From Boothiomyces macroporosus (taxonomy: Eukaryota > Chytridiomycota > Chytridiomycetes > Rhizophydiales > Terramycetaceae), in contig JADGKB010000066.1 in the NCBI GenBank assembly GCA_027604185.1, forward strand, positions 1 to 64,000: DNA of 64,000 nt, in the 5' to 3' direction. Within the stretch, counting starts at the first letter, position 1. Every line of letters starts with the position of its first letter. The notes under the pieces are model-generated. The model searched no databases. It saw only the letters and a program-made list of their open reading frames with translations, and had not been told where the DNA came from. Positions 60,739 through 64,000 of this stretch are shown here, in pieces. The position numbers and the translations under genes are program-made.

Positions 60739-61320
60739 ATGAAAAATTTGGTGGATCTTCCGTTTGACGTTAAAGTGCTGATCATCAACTATTTGGAAAT
60801 AGCAGATTTAGCCTATTTGTCACTAGTGAATAGATTCTTTTCCTCACTTCTGTCGAACTACCGGTTCTTTGGGAAATTCAAAAATATTGGAAAGAAGCCT
60901 GGATTGTATTTGCTGATACCCGAAGATTCAATGGATTACGGGTATTCGGGCTACAGTAAAGAAACTGAAGAGGTAATGCGACTACTAGCGGATGACTCCT
61001 TGATGAATGCGTTGAAAGGAATTTATACATTTAGGAATATCATGTTTGGAATGGATTCATTTGAAAAACTGCACCCTTATATATCATTGCCAACTCGCAG
61101 CGAGTTAGTAGTGAGTATCAGCAGCTCCGGGTCAATCAACTGGAGTGCAGTAAATGTAGCTGCACTAAAAACAATAGTAACTCTGATTATTAGCAAGACT
61201 GACGTATTTGGCCTCATCTTTCCTCAACACTTTGACAACATCACTCACATTTTGTCTTTCAAATATTTAAAAAATAGTGACTCAACTGTTCTTTCAACAT
61301 GCTATTATCATCAAGCATAA
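60739..61320 (+). pseudogene. F-box/LRR gene, truncated N-terminal part
   Basis: 193-codon frame. The F-box (LPFDVKVLIINYLEIADLAY) and following NRFFSSLLSNYRFFGKF are intact and close to 58829-60499. The frame leaves family sequence near residue 175 (after DVFGLIFPQHFDN) and stops before any LRR. A matching C-terminal remnant lies 2.1 kb downstream at 63446-63718, so this is probably the 5' part of a gene interrupted by an insertion. It could still make a short F-box-only protein. Confidence 0.68.
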
Positions 61321-61355
61321 TTATACTATTTACTTACAATGCGATTTATTTAATA

Positions 61356-62306
61356 TTATTCATTTAACTTCACAATTGAAGAATTAGGCGTTGGAGTGGG
61401 TGTGCATGCTTCGAAACAACATTTTACAATATAGTAAAGGAATTGATAGATGGGCAAGATTTGGTCTTCTTTATAAGAACGAATATTGAGCAAAAAATCG
61501 TTTGAGCGCCATAGCTTTCCATCTTCATCAATGTAAATGAATTTCCAAGTAGTTGCATTTGAAAGCACTCCCCAAACACTACATTTTTCTTTGTTTGCGT
61601 CTTTTCTTGACTTGTAAAGTGTTGCTGTCTCTGCCACACACTGCCACAAGTCTTTTTCGCCAAACTCGGTTTTAGCTTCGAAAGCAACCAAATGCAATTC
61701 CCGTGGAGGAGTATTGTCAAAAATATCCAGTTTTTTCCCAGAACTATTTTTTGCAAACCCTACGGTGTAGTCTGTTTTCCCATTGAGTTTGCGTTTCTTT
61801 TGTCCTTGGGTCTCAACAGACATTTCTATTTCTGGGAAAATTCGAAGCAATCTGTTGAATTCTGGCAAGAGCACAATATCCAAAAGAAACAAATTGAGAA
61901 ATATTCTTCGTCCTGCTTCATTATACATATGGAATCCTTCTGATATGTCCTCAAATTTTTCTTTGAATCCTGAAGTAGGGACGACACTTTTATCCAGTTT
62001 TGTATGATATGAAGTCCACTCTCGGTATTCTGTATCGATTCCAGTAACACTTGCTATCCAATCAGCATCAGCTTCTTTAAATGATTTTGAAATCTGTTCT
62101 GGTGCATTTTCTTTGTCGACTTGCCCTTGCCAGAACTTCTGTTGACCTTTAAGTTCAGTGAGTAGTTCATTGATGCCTTCCAGTTCTATTTCTTCCTCTG
62201 CAGTAATTTCTTCATTGTGTTCTTTTTTCTTGAGTTTATTTTTGTTCTTTACCAACTCTTTGATTTCCTGTTGTATTGCTTCCAAGTTTTTAACATATGC
62301 ACTCAT
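61356..62306 (-). CDS. PD-(D/E)XK nuclease-like protein with coiled coil (Crinkler-like)
   Basis: Single exon, 316 residues. Residues 1-75 are a charged coiled coil (KNLEAIQQEIKELVKNKNKL). The C-terminal half shows restriction-endonuclease-fold spacing: NGKTDYTVGFAKNS supplies a candidate Asp, and HLVAFEAKTEFGEKDLWQ supplies E-x-K followed by a helix and the Q/WQ motif; WGVLSNATTWKFIYIDEDGK follows. This arrangement is typical of REase-superfamily effectors (Crinkler family) found in chytrids, glomeromycetes and oomycetes, and of selfish-element nucleases. Lies inside the split F-box/LRR gene, on the opposite strand. Confidence 0.6.
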   Translation of the reverse strand: MSAYVKNLEAIQQEIKELVKNKNKLKKKEHNEEITAEEEIELEGINELLTELKGQQKFWQGQVDKENAPEQISKSFKEADADWIASVTGIDTEYREWTSYHTKLDKSVVPTSGFKEKFEDISEGFHMYNEAGRRIFLNLFLLDIVLLPEFNRLLRIFPEIEMSVETQGQKKRKLNGKTDYTVGFAKNSSGKKLDIFDNTPPRELHLVAFEAKTEFGEKDLWQCVAETATLYKSRKDANKEKCSVWGVLSNATTWKFIYIDEDGKLWRSNDFLLNIRSYKEDQILPIYQFLYYIVKCCFEACTPTPTPNSSIVKLNE

Positions 62307-62433
62307 TATCGATTGAAAGTGAAATTTTTATGGTGGCGCACAATTAGTAACCCTAAACTGAAACAAATTAGAAAATGTGTCAATGTCAAAAAACCTGCAG
62401 ACTTCGACTACATTGAGCTCACTCACAATAAAC

Positions 62434-62775
62434 TTATTTTTTAAAATACCTTCTGTATGATTTTAATTGGCTTTCTACATAATCTGCTGGACCTTCAGGT
62501 GGGATTTTTCTACTTTTTTCTCTAACCATCTTTAATTTCTCTAAATACTCATCTCCAAGTGTTTTGTAAATATGCTTAAATAATCTATCCCAATCTTCAT
62601 CATCTAATAAATATATATTGGGGTAACTATCTACCCTTATATTCTGATTCCAATAAAGAAAAAAATCTGGTGCAATAGCTAAAACCGTTGTAGAAATAAT
62701 CCAAAATAACCCTACATTCCAAAGTATTAGAAAAAATTTACATAAAACAAGCCTGAGCCACCGGAGTTTACATTC
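62434..62775 (-). pseudogene. Gene fragment with membrane helix, family unknown
   Basis: An open stretch of ~113 codons with no ATG near its start reads ...KFFLILWNVGLFWIIST and TVLAIAPDFFLYWNQN (hydrophobic), then LLDDEDWDRLFKHIYKTLG and a charged tail ending SQLKSYRRYFKK. It looks like the 3' end of a membrane-protein gene with the 5' part missing. Part of the insertion between the two F-box/LRR remnants. Family not identified. Confidence 0.35.
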
Positions 62776-63378
62776 TTAAACTTTATCTTTTAGGTAATGA
62801 TAATCCAATTGTATTTTATCCAGTTCCAACAGAAAAAGTAAGATTTAAAAGTAGTAGAAATGTTGGTATTAATCAGAGCAATCCACAATATTTATTAGAT
62901 GTCAATGGTTTGTTTAATTCAAATACTGCAAATATAACTACTTCAACAATTACAAATTTATTAAATACAAATTCAACAACGATAAATTTAAATAATGTAA
63001 ATTTAGTAAATACTAATACAACTTCAACTAATGTTAATATAACAATTTTAACAGTATCTAATATCTCATTGTCGACGATAAATTTGACAACATGTACAAT
63101 AACCAATTTAATAAACACAAATACAACTACAACGAATTTAATTGGGTGTAATGGAAGTTTTATAAATAGCACTATAGCAAATATCACCAACGAATATTAA
63201 TGTAACTAATCAACTTGTCACAAATTTAACAACAAATTTAGTAAATACAAATCTAATCAATACAAACTCGACGATAACAAATTTAAATTTAACAAATGCT
63301 TCAATTAGCAATGTGTTTATTTCTGGATTAAATAGTAAATTCAATTCAAATACAATTGGAAACATATTGTTAAAATAG
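62757..63378 (+). pseudogene. Tail-fibre-like Asn/Thr repeat gene, frameshifted (virus-like)
   Basis: Open without an ATG from 62757: NDNPIVFYPVPTEKVRF, then RNVGINQSNPQYLLDVNG. The latter is the 'VGIGTxNPxxxLDVNG' motif that introduces fibre or endosialidase-chaperone regions in phages and giant viruses. Over 100 residues of TNLxNTNxTTxNL-type repeats follow (for example TSTITNLLNTNSTTINLNN). A single-base frameshift near 63188 puts the rest (TNLTTNLVNTNLINTNSTIT) in another frame to the TAG at 63376-63378. Base composition is markedly A/T-richer than in flanking genes. Best read as a decayed virus- or mobile-element-derived gene. Confidence 0.6.
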
Positions 63379-63445
63379 CTTATTTTGATTGGATGTTACA
63401 GAGGATAAAAGAAAGGTAATACGAGAAATGTGTTAAGAGTAATGG

Positions 63446-63718
63446 ATGAGAACAGCGTGCGTCAAGCGGCATTACAAAATATACATATTTGCCAGCATTA
63501 TGGAAAATTTGGCCACTTTTATAAATCAAAACTATATCAAGAAACTTGATTTGCCAATCTACCACAATTTTTCTGAGCCCGCATTTATCAGTTTTATTGA
63601 TAGAGTAAAGAATAACCTGAAAATACTGAAGCATTCTTGGAGAATTTCGAAAGATGGTAAACGGGAAATCAGAAGAATCCTTGGAGACTTGCCGTCTTTA
63701 AAGATCTTGACTTTGTGA
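63446..63718 (+). pseudogene. C-terminal remnant of F-box/LRR gene
   Basis: The end of the frame (WRISKDGKREIRRILGDLPS) matches the conserved C-terminal signature of the family: KRSIRKVLGDYPKF in 58829-60499 and HRKIRDILGNSPSL in 56837-58525. Recognisable family sequence starts near 63500 (ATFINQNYIKKLDLPIYHNF). There is no F-box. With 60739-61320 it brackets the 61.3-63.4 kb insertion; the central LRRs are missing, so DNA was lost as well as gained. Confidence 0.6.
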
Positions 63719-64000
63719 TTGACAGTTAATACAAGATTCATTCATCTATAATGGGTTACATGAGCTCTTGGATTGAAATTTATTTATGAATTTCTGCTGG
63801 GTCTATAGATCAATATTTCCATAAACCGAAACGAACCGGAACACTTGTCACAATGATATTGACAATCAATTCTGTAGCACATTTTTCTGCAAGTTTTAAA
63901 AGTCGAGCTCTATTTAAAATCTGTGTTGACGTAACTTTATTGGGTGACGATTGTGTACCCTATAATCTTTACTAACTTACCAAAAGCTACATCCGATGAC
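63719..64000. other. Right-edge sequence, possible partial minus-strand gene
   Basis: A 21-nt intron-like segment on the minus strand (63960-63980, GTAAGT...GATTATAG) fits the local intron pattern. A 50-codon frame (63810-63959) follows it, but the 20 bases of would-be upstream exon contain TAG in that phase. A gene running off the right edge is possible but not established. Confidence 0.2.

Noticed and set aside
62873..63190. Minus-strand hydrophobic frame (VIFAIVLFIKLPLHP...)
   Set aside because: Antisense of the Asn/Thr repeat; AAT/ACA codons read as Ile/Val/Phe on the other strand, giving a false membrane protein.
63810..64000. Last exon of a gene running off the right edge
   Set aside because: The intron-like segment is convincing, but the upstream 20 bases carry a stop in the phase needed by the 50-codon frame; left as an uncertain note only.

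Overview
The window is a gene-dense, AT-rich nuclear segment from a flagellated, early-diverging fungus, most likely a chytrid. RPL21, RPS9, TFIIE-beta, UTP21 and the PMP47-type peroxisomal carrier read as fungal-type proteins. A DNAAF3/PF22 dynein assembly factor implies motile zoospores. Standard stop codons are used throughout. No rRNA, tRNA or CRISPR was recognised.

The dominant feature is the introns. Rebuilding genes from conserved proteins gives 42 spliceosomal introns in 20 genes. Forty-one are 19-23 nt long and one is 39 nt. All but one begin GTA (the exception is a GC-AG intron). Most end TAG or CAG, with a TAAT/TAAC-like branch site a few bases upstream. Every intron whose length is a multiple of three carries an in-frame stop. 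Unspliced open reading frames therefore break most genes artificially; exon coordinates are given in the entries.

Layout. 1-2.8 kb: two F-box/LRR genes. 3-6.2 kb: GNAT acetyltransferase and a 7TM protein. 7-12.3 kb: RPS9, RPL21, primase large subunit and a His-rich MYND protein. 13-19.9 kb: DUF642-like membrane protein, PMP47 carrier, disordered 4-TM protein, nucleotidyltransferase-like protein and an F-box protein. 20.9-29.3 kb: a surface-modification cluster of four LicD/fukutin-type genes, one of them a fusion of an intact and a degenerate LicD domain, around a secreted five-repeat protein. 29.5-39.4 kb: housekeeping block (Rac GTPase, UTP21, OB-fold protein, RPS19, S41 peptidase, universal stress protein, TFIIE-beta, mitochondrial acyl carrier protein). 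39.6-44.7 kb: two paralogous Thr-rich cell-surface proteins, one with a GPI signal.

45.9-63.7 kb: an accessory region of F-box/LRR paralogues and an F-box-like/ankyrin gene, interleaved with a second 7TM protein, a PAN-like receptor and DNAAF3. At its end one F-box/LRR gene is split into N- and C-terminal remnants. The ~2.1 kb between them holds a PD-(D/E)XK nuclease-like ORF (Crinkler-like) and a frameshifted tail-fibre-like Asn/Thr repeat gene of the kind seen in giant viruses and phages. This looks like a mobile or viral insertion.
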